Shown piece after piece: positions 9,015-18,459 of a DNA stretch of 64,000 nt. The stretch is from Nitratireductor sp. (GTDB lineage: Bacteria > Pseudomonadota > Alphaproteobacteria > Rhizobiales > Rhizobiaceae), in contig NZ_CP051236.1 in assembly GCF_017794765.1 (NCBI RefSeq), forward strand, positions 1,113,307 to 1,177,306. Direction: 5' to 3'. Each line of letters starts with the position of its first letter. Position 1 is the first letter of the stretch. Both the position numbers and the translations under genes were made by a program. The notes below the pieces were generated by a model, which saw nothing but the letters and a program-made list of their open reading frames with translations, searched no databases and was not told the DNA's origin.

Positions 9015-10223
9015 TCAAACGCGTTCGATGATGGTTGCGGTGCCCATGCCCGCGCCGATGCACAGCGTCACGAGCGCCGTATTCAGGTCGCGGCGCTCCA
9101 GCTCGTCGAGAACCGTGCCAAAAATCATCGCGCCGGTCGCACCCAGCGGGTGGCCCATGGCAATCGCGCCGCCATTCACATTGATCCGGTCATGGTCGAT
9201 TTCGAAGGCCTGCATGTAACGCAGCACGACGGAAGCGAAAGCCTCGTTCAGTTCGAACAGGTCAATGTCCGAAAGCTTCATCCTGGCTTTCTTCAGGAGC
9301 TTTTCCGTCACGTCGACCGGGCCGGTCAGCATAATGGCGGGCTCGGAGCCGATATTGGTGAAGGCGCGGATTTTCGCGCGTGGCTCAAGCCCCATGGTCC
9401 TGCCCGCCCTGCGCGAACCGAGCAGCACGGCGGCAGCGCCATCGACGATGCCCGAAGAGTTGCCAGCGTGGTGTACGTGGTTGATGCTCTCAAGCTCCGG
9501 GTAACGCTGCACGGCCACGGCATCGAAACCACCCATTTCGCCGGGCATCACGAAGGAGGGGTTGAGCTGGCCGAGCGCCTGCATGTCGGTGCCGGGGCGC
9601 ATGTGCTCGTCATGGTCGAGAATGGTCAGCCCGTTCTGGTCTTCCACCGGGATCACGGAGTTCTTGAAATAGCCCTTGTCCCAGGCATTCTTGGCGCGCT
9701 TCTGGCTTTCCACGGCATAGGCATCCACGTCGTCGCGTGAAAAGCCGTATTTCGTGGCGATCAGATCGGCGGAAACGCCCTGTGGCATGAAATAGGCGGG
9801 GATGCCGACCGAAGGGTCCATGAACCATGCACCGCCGGACATGCCCATGCCGACGCGCGACATGCTTTCAACGCCGCCGGCAATCACGATCTCGTCGGAG
9901 CCGCCGGCAATCTTGGCCGCACCCAGATTGATGGCGTCGAGGCCGGAAGCGCAGAAGCGCGAGATCTGCATGCCAGGAGCCGCGTTTGCGTAGCGCGCCT
10001 CGAAGGCGGCCGAGCGCGGGATCACGGAGCCTGCCTCACCGACCGGATCGACGCAGCCGAAAATGATGTCGTCTACTTTGGCCGTGTCGAGCCCGTTGCG
10101 GTCGCGCACGGCTTCGAGAACTTTCGCGCCAAGGCGCACGGCGGGCACCTCGTGCAGCGAACCGTCCTTCTTGCCGCGTCCGCGCGGCGTGCGCACGGCA
10201 TCATATACATAAGCGTCAGCCAT
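9015..10223 (-). CDS. Acetyl-CoA C-acyltransferase (thiolase, FadA-like)
   Basis: 402-residue thiolase that cleaves 3-ketoacyl-CoA in the last step of beta-oxidation. The acylated Cys lies in [10 protein letters not shown] (about residue 90), and the other active-site segments are [20 protein letters not shown] and the C-terminal Cys in LCIGAGMG. The gene lies between the long-chain-type acyl-CoA dehydrogenase (47-base gap) and the FadJ-like gene (22-base gap), so FadA and FadJ are probably made together as a complex. The start is the ATG at 10223 ([15 protein letters not shown]), the expected family start. Confidence 0.95.
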   Translation of the reverse strand: MADAYVYDAVRTPRGRGKKDGSLHEVPAVRLGAKVLEAVRDRNGLDTAKVDDIIFGCVDPVGEAGSVIPRSAAFEARYANAAPGMQISRFCASGLDAINLGAAKIAGGSDEIVIAGGVESMSRVGMGMSGGAWFMDPSVGIPAYFMPQGVSADLIATKYGFSRDDVDAYAVESQKRAKNAWDKGYFKNSVIPVEDQNGLTILDHDEHMRPGTDMQALGQLNPSFVMPGEMGGFDAVAVQRYPELESINHVHHAGNSSGIVDGAAAVLLGSRRAGRTMGLEPRAKIRAFTNIGSEPAIMLTGPVDVTEKLLKKARMKLSDIDLFELNEAFASVVLRYMQAFEIDHDRINVNGGAIAMGHPLGATGAMIFGTVLDELERRDLNTALVTLCIGAGMGTATIIERV

Positions 10224-10270
10224 ATCGGTCTCCCTGCTTTACCGACCCAACGCGGGGTCGTGCGATTGGT

Positions 10271-11440
10271 TCAAAGGGTTCTGGCGATCACCAGCTTCAT
10301 GATCTCGTTGGTGCCGCCATAGATGCGCTGCACGCGGGCGTCGCGATACATGCGCGCGATGGGATATTCGTTCATGTAGCCATAGCCGCCGTGGAGCTGC
10401 AGGCATTCATCGACCACTTTGCACTGCAGGTCGGTGAGCCAGTATTTGACCATGGAGGCGGTGGCGGTATCGAGATTCCCGTCAAGGTGGCGTGCCACGC
10501 AATCATTGTAGAAAACACGGCCGACCGTTGCCTCGGTTTTCAATTCCGCCAGTTTGAACTGGGTGTTCTGAAAGTCGATCACATTCTGGCCGAAGGCCTT
10601 GCGCTCCTTCACATAGTCGATGGTGACAGCCAGCGCGCGCTCTATCATGGCTATCGCCTGAGCGCCGATCAGAAGCCGCTCCTGCGGGAGCTGCTGCATA
10701 AGCTGCACAAAGCCCTGACCTTCCTCATGACCGAGAAGGTTGGCGGTCGGCACACGCACATCGTTGAAGAAGATTTCCGAAGTGTCGTTGGACTTGAGGC
10801 CGATCTTGTCGAGGTTGCGACCACGCTCAAACCCTTCGGCCTCGTCGGTTTCGACCACGATCAGGGATGTGCCCTTCGCGCGCTGGCTCGGGTCCGTCTT
10901 GGCCACCACGATGACGAGATTGGCTAACTGCCCGTTGGTGATGAAGGTCTTGGACCCGTTGAGACGGTAATGGTTTCCGTCCTTCTCCGCCCGCGTTTTC
11001 ACACCCTGGAGGTCGGATCCGGCACCGGGCTCGGTCATGGCGATTGCGCCGATCAGCTCGCCGCTTGCGAGCTTCGGCAGCCACCGCTGCTTTTGCTCTT
11101 CCGAGCCATAGTGGAGGATGTAGGGCGCGACGATGGCATTGTGGAGCGCGATGCCGAAACCATCAACGCCCACATGACTGATCGCTTCGATGATCGCGCT
11201 TTCATGGGCGTAGGTGCCGCCCGCACCGCCGTGCTCCTCCGGCATCGAGGCGCAGAGAAGGCCTGCCGCTCCGGCCTTCTCCCAGCTCGCGCGGTCGAAT
11301 ATCTCCGCCTTCTCGAACGCTTCATAGTGAGGCGCAATCTCTTCCGTCAGGAAGCGGCTCGCCATGTCATAGAGCATCGCGACGTCTTCGCCGGCCCAGT
11401 CGGGCCGGGAAAGGCCAAGTACGGACTGCGGGTCTGCCAC
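10271..11440 (-). CDS. Acyl-CoA dehydrogenase, long-chain/isovaleryl type
   Basis: 389-residue flavoenzyme for the first step of beta-oxidation. FAD/substrate regions are clear: AIAMTEPGAGSDLQGVKT, FITNGQLANLVIV, KERKAFGQNV, and the C-terminus ARVQRIYGGTNEIMKLVIART. The usual Glu of the short/medium-chain branch (YEGT) is Gly here; the catalytic base is instead probably the Glu in LPQERLL, as known for long-chain and isovaleryl-CoA dehydrogenases. I chose the GTG at 11440 because GAGGAGG lies 6 bases upstream and the protein then starts ADPQSVLG; an ATG at 11464 adds eight Arg-rich residues without a good ribosome site. Confidence 0.92.
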   Translation of the reverse strand: MADPQSVLGLSRPDWAGEDVAMLYDMASRFLTEEIAPHYEAFEKAEIFDRASWEKAGAAGLLCASMPEEHGGAGGTYAHESAIIEAISHVGVDGFGIALHNAIVAPYILHYGSEEQKQRWLPKLASGELIGAIAMTEPGAGSDLQGVKTRAEKDGNHYRLNGSKTFITNGQLANLVIVVAKTDPSQRAKGTSLIVVETDEAEGFERGRNLDKIGLKSNDTSEIFFNDVRVPTANLLGHEEGQGFVQLMQQLPQERLLIGAQAIAMIERALAVTIDYVKERKAFGQNVIDFQNTQFKLAELKTEATVGRVFYNDCVARHLDGNLDTATASMVKYWLTDLQCKVVDECLQLHGGYGYMNEYPIARMYRDARVQRIYGGTNEIMKLVIARTL

Positions 11441-11511
11441 TCTACGCCTCCTCGCTGACAGCACTGCGCTCTAGCGAAAGCACGCTAGAACGAGCACGGT
11501 TTTCATGCCAG

Positions 11512-13308
11512 TCAAAACGCCTCTTCCGGCAGTGCCATCATCGCGTCGGCGCCGGTGGAGATACGGGCAAGATGCGCCGCCGTTTCGGGCATGACGCGCT
11601 CCATGAAATACCGGCCGGTGGCGATCTTGGCTTCAAGGAAGGAGGCGTCGCCATTGGCACCGGCGGCAATCTGCTCCTGCGCTTTCTTGACCATTCGGCC
11701 CCACATGTAGCCGAGCGCCACAAGGCCCATCAGATGCATGTAGTCATGGGAGGCCGCGCCCGCATTGTCAGGCTTCTGGACGGCGTTCTGCATCAGCCAC
11801 AGCGAAGCGGCCTGCAGGTCGTTGAGGCCTTTCTTGAGCGCCTTCGTGAAGGGGGCCATCGCCTCGTCTCCACGATGGGCCTCACAGAAATCGCCCACCT
11901 CCTTGAAGAAGGCCTGTGCGGCGCGGCCACCCTTGGCTGGAAGCTTGCGGCCCACCAGGTCCAGCGCCTGAATACCGTTCGCGCCTTCATATATCATGGC
12001 GATGCGTGCATCGCGCACGAACTGGCTCATGCCATGCTCTTCGATATAGCCATGACCGCCGAAAAGCTGCTGCGCCATGACGGCGTGCTCGAAGCCCTTG
12101 TCGGTGAGAACACCCTTGATCACGGGCGTCATCAGCGCCAGGAGGTCGGATGCCGCTTCGCGATCCTTTTCGTCTTCCGACAGATGCGCGATATCGGACT
12201 GGAGCGCTGTCCACAGGATCAGCGCGCGGCCCGCTTCGTTGAATGCACGCATCGTCATCAGGTTACGGCGCACATCCGGGTGGACGATGATCGGATCGGC
12301 CTTCTTTTCCGGCGCTTTCGCCCCTGTGAGCGAGCGGCCCTGGAGCCGTTCGCGCGCATATTCCACCGCACCCTGATACGCCGCTTCACCAATGGCATGG
12401 CCCTGCAGACCGACGCCGAGACGCGCCTCGTTCATCATCGTGAACATGGCTTTGAGGCCGCCATGCTCCTCGCCAAGCAGATAGCCGGTGGCGTCGTCAT
12501 AATTCATGACGCAGGTGGCGTTGCCGTGAATGCCCATCTTTTCCTCGATGGCCCCGCAGGAAACGCCGTTACGCGCACCGGGCGTGCCGGCATCGTCGAC
12601 CATCACCTTCGGCACGATGAAGAGCGAGATGCCTTTCACGCCGGCGGGTGCGCCCTCGATGCGGGCCAGAACCAGATGGATGATGTTTTCCGAAAGGTCG
12701 TGTTCGCCGGCGGAAATGAAAATCTTCTGGCCGGAAATTTTGTATGTGCCGTCGCCATTCGGCACGGCTTTGGAAGTCAGAAGGCCCAGATCGGTGCCGC
12801 AATGGGGCTCGGTCAGGTTCATGGTGCCGGTCCAGGTGCCTTCCACCATCTTCGGCAGCCACTTCTGCTTCTGCTCCTCGGTCCCATGCGCAAGGATCGC
12901 CGCGATGGCGCCCTGCGTGAGGCCGGGATACATCATCAGCGCCATATTGGCGGAAACCAGATACTCGCTGACGGCCGAGTGCACCGTGTAGGGGAGGCCC
13001 TGGCCGCCATATTCTGCAGGCACGGAGAGACCGAGCCAGCCACCTTCGCAATATTGACGGTAGGCCTCGTCAAAACCCTTCGGCGTGGTCACGGAGCCAT
13101 CGTCATGACGGGTGCAGCCTTCCACGTCGCCAACCCGGTTGAGCGGCTGCATGACGTTTTCGGCCAGCTTGGCGCCTTCGCTCAGGATCGCTTCGACGAT
13201 GTCCGGCGAGGCATCGGAAAAGCCCGGCAGATTGTCGTGATTGCCATAGCCAAGAACATCGTTGAGCACGAAAAGCGTGTCGCGTACGGGCGCCCGGTAG
13301 GTCGGCAT
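11512..13308 (-). CDS. Large acyl-CoA dehydrogenase (FadE/DmdC-like)
   Basis: 598-residue acyl-CoA dehydrogenase with the extra N-terminal extension (MPTYRAPVRDTLFVLNDVLGY) and long C-terminal domain typical of the FadE/DmdC group (3-methylmercaptopropionyl-CoA dehydrogenase relatives). The FAD/substrate region reads MNLTEPHCGTDLGLL and the catalytic Glu is in IAMIYEGANGIQALDL. The ATG at 13308 is preceded by GGAGGAG; the frame is open farther upstream without family-like sequence. It heads the four-gene operon, and a near-palindromic operator lies 73 bases upstream. Substrate (fatty acyl versus methylthio-propionyl-CoA) cannot be decided here; the fad context favours fatty acyl-CoA. Confidence 0.92.
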   Translation of the reverse strand: MPTYRAPVRDTLFVLNDVLGYGNHDNLPGFSDASPDIVEAILSEGAKLAENVMQPLNRVGDVEGCTRHDDGSVTTPKGFDEAYRQYCEGGWLGLSVPAEYGGQGLPYTVHSAVSEYLVSANMALMMYPGLTQGAIAAILAHGTEEQKQKWLPKMVEGTWTGTMNLTEPHCGTDLGLLTSKAVPNGDGTYKISGQKIFISAGEHDLSENIIHLVLARIEGAPAGVKGISLFIVPKVMVDDAGTPGARNGVSCGAIEEKMGIHGNATCVMNYDDATGYLLGEEHGGLKAMFTMMNEARLGVGLQGHAIGEAAYQGAVEYARERLQGRSLTGAKAPEKKADPIIVHPDVRRNLMTMRAFNEAGRALILWTALQSDIAHLSEDEKDREAASDLLALMTPVIKGVLTDKGFEHAVMAQQLFGGHGYIEEHGMSQFVRDARIAMIYEGANGIQALDLVGRKLPAKGGRAAQAFFKEVGDFCEAHRGDEAMAPFTKALKKGLNDLQAASLWLMQNAVQKPDNAGAASHDYMHLMGLVALGYMWGRMVKKAQEQIAAGANGDASFLEAKIATGRYFMERVMPETAAHLARISTGADAMMALPEEAF

Positions 13309-13380
13309 GAGACTCCTCCAGCTCTCGGAATTCGGCGCGAACAGAACTTTCGCGCAGCGTTCCAGGCGCTTTAGCAAATT

Positions 13381-13402
13381 TTGACGTTTGCGTAAACGTC
13401 AA
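13381..13402. promoter_or_regulatory. Near-perfect palindrome, candidate operator of the MerR/LiuR-like regulator (copy 1)
   Basis: A 22-base dyad with arms TTGACGTTT (13381-13389) and AAACGTCAA (13394-13402) around the centre GCGT; A/T pairs extend it on both sides. It sits between the MerR-type gene and the fadE-like gene, 73 bases upstream of the fadE-like start. A copy identical at 20 of 22 bases lies at 32120-32141. The TTGACG arm could also serve as a -35 element for the fad operon. Confidence 0.7.
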
Positions 13403-13543
13403 AAACGACGCATGGCGTGATTCAGCCCCGCGCGGAGTTGTGTCGGCACGGTCTGTCCGGCAATGAACGTGGAGCGGAATGTGGAGCGGTGTCTGCCCGA
13501 GTGTGGAGGGCTTCGTCCCCGCAGCCTGGATGCCGTGATGGAA

Positions 13544-14011
13544 TCAGCCGGCTGTACTGAGAGCCGAAGTGCTTTCCAGTCGTCCCGTCACGTCCGCGAT
13601 CAGCTTCTTGAGCTCGGAAATCGCATCTTCGATGGAGCGCTGCTGCTTTTCGAGCCTCACCATCTGGCGTTCAGATTTTCTGAGCACGAGCTTCAGCTGT
13701 TCGACATTGCCTGCCCCGCGGTCCTTTGCGGGATCGTGCAGGTCCAGGACTTCCTTGATGTCGCTCAGCGAAAAGCCGATCTTTCGGCCAAGCAAAATTT
13801 GCTGCAGGCGGAGTTTGTCGTTGCGGGAGTAAAGGCGCGAGGTGCCGATTCGCTCCGGCGTCAGAAGGCCCTTGTCCTCGTAGAACCGCAAGGCGCGAAG
13901 AGTGACGCCGAACTCGCGCGCCATCTCGCCAATGCGGGTGTAGTCTTCGGACTGATTGGGAGAATCATTTCCCTCGGCTGTGTTTTCAACAGCCTTTGCA
14001 ATGTTCGTCAT
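13544..14011 (-). CDS. MerR-family regulator of the fad operon (LiuR-like)
   Basis: 155-residue regulator: an N-terminal winged helix (YTRIGEMAREFGVTLRALRFYEDKG) and a long coiled-coil dimerisation region, with no Cys-based metal site, which sets it apart from CueR-type members. The layout matches LiuR-type MerR proteins that control acyl-CoA and branched-chain catabolism in Proteobacteria. It lies 235 bases upstream of the fadE-like gene in the same direction, with the palindrome in the gap. The ATG at 14011 (MTNIAKAVENT) was preferred over an upstream in-frame start at 14065. Function as local regulator is inferred from position. Confidence 0.83.
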   Translation of the reverse strand: MTNIAKAVENTAEGNDSPNQSEDYTRIGEMAREFGVTLRALRFYEDKGLLTPERIGTSRLYSRNDKLRLQQILLGRKIGFSLSDIKEVLDLHDPAKDRGAGNVEQLKLVLRKSERQMVRLEKQQRSIEDAISELKKLIADVTGRLESTSALSTAG

Positions 14012-14448
14012 GATCACTGTTCCGTATCGAATGAACACTCCGGTGAGGGCCCGGAATGGTGCCATACCTGTTGGTCAAGCTCCGCTGATGGCGGAGAATG
14101 CACCACGCAGACATGTTTTGAAGGCGGGCTTATGCGTTGCAGAATGCGGCATTACAAGGGCCGCAAGCCAAATTGTGAACGGCTTGCCAACAACCTTTTC
14201 GATGGATTTCCGCGCGTATGATTAATCGCCGGTAAGAAATATTAACTCCGTGTTTACCATGATCGGGGAATTGTGGGTTCGTCAGTAGACCGTGCCCGTT
14301 GGCTTTTGTCGCCTCGGGAATGGCAGCCTGACCGTGGGTATCTTTGCAGCGTTTGTCTTCTGCCGTCCCGGCGTTCCAAAGCTCAAGGGCCCGCGTGGCA
14401 AGAACTATCGATGGCCAACCGGCAACCGGTGGAGAGGCGGGCGTTCCG
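14012..14448. other. Divergent intergenic region between the MerR-type gene and podJ-like gene
   Basis: This 437-base stretch holds no convincing gene. It should contain the promoters of both divergent genes. The only site I can support is the candidate CtrA box at 14242-14260. No copy of the fad palindrome is present here, so the regulator gene does not appear to share its own operator. Confidence 0.6.
14242..14260 (+). promoter_or_regulatory. Candidate CtrA box upstream of the podJ-like gene
   Basis: TTAA-N7-TTTACCAT matches the alphaproteobacterial CtrA pattern TTAA-N7-TTAAC with one mismatch in the right half. It lies 189 bases upstream of the chosen start. podJ genes are known cell-cycle-regulated targets in Caulobacter and Sinorhizobium, which makes the match plausible, but one site is weak evidence. 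Confidence 0.4.
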
Positions 14449-17400
14449 ATGAACAACAAGCGTTCCTATCTGGAAAACATAAATGCCGGTCGTCGGCGGC
14501 GACCAGGGGCGAACGCGTCTCTTGATGAGATAAGCCGAACGCTGGAAGAAATGGAGCATCGCTTCGGGCATGCAACGGGCCGTTTCGACCATAACGCCGA
14601 AGAGAATGAGGTTGCCCGCCGTATCCAGGAACTTTCCGAAACCGTATCGCAGACCTATGCCCGACCGATGGAGAGGTCAGCGCCGCACAGACGCAAAGCG
14701 CCGCCGCATACGTCCTTCGAGCGCGCTGCACACGAGCTTGAACGCAGCCATAGGCAGGAACGTGAAATCGCTTCGATCGGAAGCATTGCAAATGAGCTCA
14801 AGACACTACGCGCGGATCTGCATGATGCGATGCGTTCCGGTCTGAACGACGAGTTCTCGGTTTTGCGCCGTGAGTTGGCTGGCATCATGGCTTCCGTGCC
14901 CAACGCCGCGTTGAGCCGGGAGCTCGTGGTCGAGTTCGAGCGCCTGTCCAATGCCATTGGTCAGCTTGCAGAACGCAGCGACGACAAGAACGTCAAGATG
15001 CTGCGTTTGGAAATGGAAGAGCTGAAATCGTCCATCTCCAAGCTTGCGCGTGAAGAGACACTGCGTGCGGTCGATCAGCGCTGGGATGCCCTCGATGATC
15101 GCTGGAGCGCGTTCGAGGACCGTGTTTCCAGTGACATTCGCAGGAGCGACCCGGCGATCGAAATGCTGCATCAGCGCATCGAAGAAATTGCCCATGCGGT
15201 AAACAATCTGCCCGAGTCCCTTTCGATCCAGTCTCTTGAGGACCGTGTGCGTACACTGGCCGGTGCGCTTGACCAGTTGCTTGAACGCAAGCAGCAAAGC
15301 AATCCCGAAATCTATGCCGCCCTTGACGAACGTCTGGACGAAATCAGCAGGGCAATCGCGGCTTCGGCCCCGAAAGCGCAGGCCGCAAGCTTTGATCCGC
15401 AGCCGTTTGAGCGCATTGAGGCCCGCATTTCCTCGCTTGCAAACCAGGTGTCGGAACTGCTCGCCGAGCGCGGAGGTGGCGAGGCAGTCGGGCAACTCAG
15501 CGACCAGCTCTATTCCTTGTCACAGCGCGTCGATGATATCGCCCGCCGTATCGACATGCCGGAACAGACCGTTGAACGCCTTGCCGGACAGATTGCCGGC
15601 ATCGCCGAGAAGCTGGACAACGCACCGCAGCCTCAGATTGCGGAGCATATGCTGCGCGGCATCGAAGACCGCTTCGCGCATCTTTCCCAAATGATCGAAC
15701 AGCGACAGGGCGATGTGGTCGAGCAGAGCCGAACGCTGGTCGACGAGCTGGAACGCCGTCTTCAGGAAATTTCCGCCCGGATCGATGAGCGCAGCCATCC
15801 TGTTCAGGATGAGGCGGGCATCATGGCGACGATCGATGCCCGGTTCAACGAACTGGTCGCGCGTCTCGATACGGGTGCCAGTGCTGGAAGGGCTGACAGT
15901 GACGCGCTCCGGGCACTGGAAGCTCGGCTCGATGACATCTCGGGGCGCCTGCAGGCATCCTCGGCAAACGCCTCCTCTGTCGATCCCGACGTGATCCGGG
16001 ATCTCGAAGCGCAGGTCCGCAGTCTTTCCGAACATCTGTCGCGCCCGGGCGCCGATCTGCCGGAATTCGAGGACCTGGCCCCGCGTCTGGAGAACATCGA
16101 GCGTTCTATTCACGAGAACCGCGCCGCTGTCGTTGAAGCTGCACGTCACGCTGCCGAACAAGCGATCGGCGCTCTCGGAAGCACTCCGCAAGCCGAGGCT
16201 TTCGACCGCGAACTGCGGGCGGAACTGCGGGCTCTTGAGGAACTCACGCGCAAATCGGACGAACGCAACACCAAGACGTTTGAAGCCATCCACGACACGC
16301 TTCTCAAGATTGTCGATCGGATCGGCGCAGTAGAGGGGACCGCGAAAGCCGGAGGCCGTGGCGATGCGGCGAAAATTGCCGTTGCGGCCGCCCCGTCGAT
16401 TTCGCCTGTTGAAGACGAACCCGCCTCTAAAGGGGTTGAGGACTATGAGCCCGCGCCCAACCGCTCACCCGCCGAAGCCGCCGCCGCCGCCGCGCGCGCA
16501 GCTTTGGATGAGGACGGTGAGAATGAGCAGGCAAAACCAGGTCGGACATCCCTTCTCGGAGGCCTGTCCCGTGCATGGGGTGCACGCGGCGATAAACAGA
16601 AAACCGAGATCGCGGAGGAAGAAGGCGGGGAGATCGATTTCGAAGTCGATGCAAGTCTCGACGCCGTGGAACTTGACGCTGAACGTATCAATCAGCCGCT
16701 GGAACCAGGCTCGGGGGCCCCGGACCTCAATGCGATCCTGCGCCGTGTGCGCGACGAAAAGAAAGCACCCGCACGCGCGGAGACAGACGACGCGGCGAAA
16801 TCCGACTTCATCGCAGCGGCAAGAAGGGCGGCGCAGGCAGCCGCCGCTGAAGCGGAGATCCTCAAAAAGCGCAGGGGCGAGGCGACAGAGGAGCGCGGCG
16901 GCTTCGGTCTCGGCCGCCTTCTCAAACGCAGTAAGAAACCTCTCATGGTCATGCTCGGAGCAGGTATCGTGGTCGCCGGCGGCTACCAGATGAGCAAGGC
17001 TTATCTGTCGAGTTCGACCTCTATTCCGACGCCGGTCGCAAGCCACAGCCTGACGTCAGAAACGGCACCCGTGTTGGCCAAAGCCGAGGAACGGCCTGTT
17101 CGCATTCTCGATGAACAGCCGCTGGAAGAAGTGGCGTTTGATGACACCTCGGACGAGGCGGTGGACACGCTGGCCTCCATGCCGGAGATGGATGGGCCTG
17201 CCGAGGGAAAATTTGAAGAGCCACTTCCGGTCGCGGAAGCAGAGAACACCCCCGAGTTGCCGATTTCGGAAGTCGTTCAGCCGGTTTCGCTTGATGAGAT
17301 CCCCATGGATGCCGGACCGGTGCCGCTCCGGGAAGCGGCTGCTGGGGGAGACCCGAAAGCGTATTTCGAAATTGCCAGCCGCTATGCGGAAGGGCGCGGA

Positions 17401-18165
17401 ACGACTGCGGACATTTCAAAGGCTATCGAATGGTACACAAAGGCCGCTGAAGCCGGTTTTGCTCCGGCTCAGTACAGGCTCGGCGATCTTTATCAGAAAG
17501 GTACCGGCGTCGAGCGCGACGCAGCCAAGGCGAAAATGTGGTTCCAGCTTGCGGCACAGCAGGGCAATGCCGGCGCGATGCACAATCTGGGTGTCCTCTA
17601 TGCCATGGGCGCCGACGGACCGGCCGACAATGCCTCCGCGGCTCGCTGGTTTCTGGAAGCGGCTGAACATGGCGTCAGGGATAGCCAGTTCAATCTTGGA
17701 ATTCTCTCTGCCAAAGGCATGGGCGTGCCGCAGGATCTGACGGAAGCCTACAAATGGTTCGCCATCGTCGCCAATGGCGGGGATGCGGATGCCGCCGGCA
17801 AACGCGATGAAATCGCTGCTGCCCTTTCGCCAGACAAGCTGGAACAGGCAAAGAACAAGACGGCTCTGTGGAAGGCCAAATCAATCGATCCCGCCGTCAA
17901 CATGGTGGATGTTCCAGAATCCTGGCGCGAGAGCCGCGAGCTGACGGCAAGCGTGGACATGAAGAAGGCGGTTACAAACATTCAGCTGATCCTGAATCAG
18001 CAGGGGTTTGATGCAGGCAAACCCGACGGGATCATGGGTGCGAAAACGAAAATGGCGATCAGCGCCTTTCAGAAGGCCAACGGCATGACGCCGACCGGAG
18101 AAGTGGATGAAGCGCTGGTGCGCGCCCTTCTGGAAAAGAACAAGGCGGCAGCGGTGGCCCAGTAA
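14449..18165 (+). CDS. PodJ-like polar organelle development protein
   Basis: 1238-residue membrane protein with the PodJ architecture. Residues about 20-650 are coiled-coil-rich with repeated heptad-like stretches (many EDR, LDER and ISSLA segments), followed by an acidic Ala-rich linker, a single membrane span at about 832-852 (KPLMVMLGAGIVVAGGY), about four Sel1/TPR-like repeats at about 965-1125 (AQYRLGDLYQKGTGV, AMHNLGVLYAMGA) and a C-terminal peptidoglycan-binding domain at about 1170-1230. PodJ localises polar factors and guides polar growth or division in Alphaproteobacteria. The ATG at 14449 begins MNNKRSYLENINAGRRRR; upstream in-frame starts exist, so the N-terminus is not certain. 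Confidence 0.88.
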   Translation: MNNKRSYLENINAGRRRRPGANASLDEISRTLEEMEHRFGHATGRFDHNAEENEVARRIQELSETVSQTYARPMERSAPHRRKAPPHTSFERAAHELERSHRQEREIASIGSIANELKTLRADLHDAMRSGLNDEFSVLRRELAGIMASVPNAALSRELVVEFERLSNAIGQLAERSDDKNVKMLRLEMEELKSSISKLAREETLRAVDQRWDALDDRWSAFEDRVSSDIRRSDPAIEMLHQRIEEIAHAVNNLPESLSIQSLEDRVRTLAGALDQLLERKQQSNPEIYAALDERLDEISRAIAASAPKAQAASFDPQPFERIEARISSLANQVSELLAERGGGEAVGQLSDQLYSLSQRVDDIARRIDMPEQTVERLAGQIAGIAEKLDNAPQPQIAEHMLRGIEDRFAHLSQMIEQRQGDVVEQSRTLVDELERRLQEISARIDERSHPVQDEAGIMATIDARFNELVARLDTGASAGRADSDALRALEARLDDISGRLQASSANASSVDPDVIRDLEAQVRSLSEHLSRPGADLPEFEDLAPRLENIERSIHENRAAVVEAARHAAEQAIGALGSTPQAEAFDRELRAELRALEELTRKSDERNTKTFEAIHDTLLKIVDRIGAVEGTAKAGGRGDAAKIAVAAAPSISPVEDEPASKGVEDYEPAPNRSPAEAAAAAARAALDEDGENEQAKPGRTSLLGGLSRAWGARGDKQKTEIAEEEGGEIDFEVDASLDAVELDAERINQPLEPGSGAPDLNAILRRVRDEKKAPARAETDDAAKSDFIAAARRAAQAAAAEAEILKKRRGEATEERGGFGLGRLLKRSKKPLMVMLGAGIVVAGGYQMSKAYLSSSTSIPTPVASHSLTSETAPVLAKAEERPVRILDEQPLEEVAFDDTSDEAVDTLASMPEMDGPAEGKFEEPLPVAEAENTPELPISEVVQPVSLDEIPMDAGPVPLREAAAGGDPKAYFEIASRYAEGRGTTADISKAIEWYTKAAEAGFAPAQYRLGDLYQKGTGVERDAAKAKMWFQLAAQQGNAGAMHNLGVLYAMGADGPADNASAARWFLEAAEHGVRDSQFNLGILSAKGMGVPQDLTEAYKWFAIVANGGDADAAGKRDEIAAALSPDKLEQAKNKTALWKAKSIDPAVNMVDVPESWRESRELTASVDMKKAVTNIQLILNQQGFDAGKPDGIMGAKTKMAISAFQKANGMTPTGEVDEALVRALLEKNKAAAVAQ

Positions 18166-18352
18166 GAAGGCTGGGCGTTTCATAGACAGGCGGCTGCAAA
18201 TCGCGTGTGGGTGAAATCGCCCGTAACGGCGAATGTCCGCCGCATCCTTCCGTTCGTGCGGGGTGCATCGTGGAAGGCTGCCTGTCCGCCCCGGTGTGTC
18301 AGAATGGCCGCACTTCACTTTCGCCGGGCAAGTCGTTCAAACTTTTCCCGAT

Positions 18353-18381
18353 TTCGTGACAACTCGGTTTGACTTCGTGAC
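18353..18381. repeat. Direct repeat with 21-base period upstream of the TauE/SafE gene
   Basis: TTCGTGAC occurs at 18353-18360 and again at 18374-18381, two helical turns apart, about 80 bases before the TSUP gene. It could be a regulator site; nothing else supports this. Confidence 0.3.
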
Positions 18382-18459
18382 CGCCAGAGCGCAGAACGGA
18401 AGCACGCATAATGCTTCCACATCTCGCCTGGCGTCGTCGCCGGGCAAACAATTATTCGG

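Noticed and set aside
7148..9031. Long open frame on the plus strand opposite fadJ
   Set aside because: It is the reverse shadow of a well-supported coding frame in G+C-rich DNA; the protein has no family-like motif, is rich in Arg/His/Asp and lacks a ribosome site.
11572..13374. Long plus-strand open frame opposite the fadE-like gene
   Set aside because: Same antisense artefact; the minus-strand product has full acyl-CoA dehydrogenase motifs.
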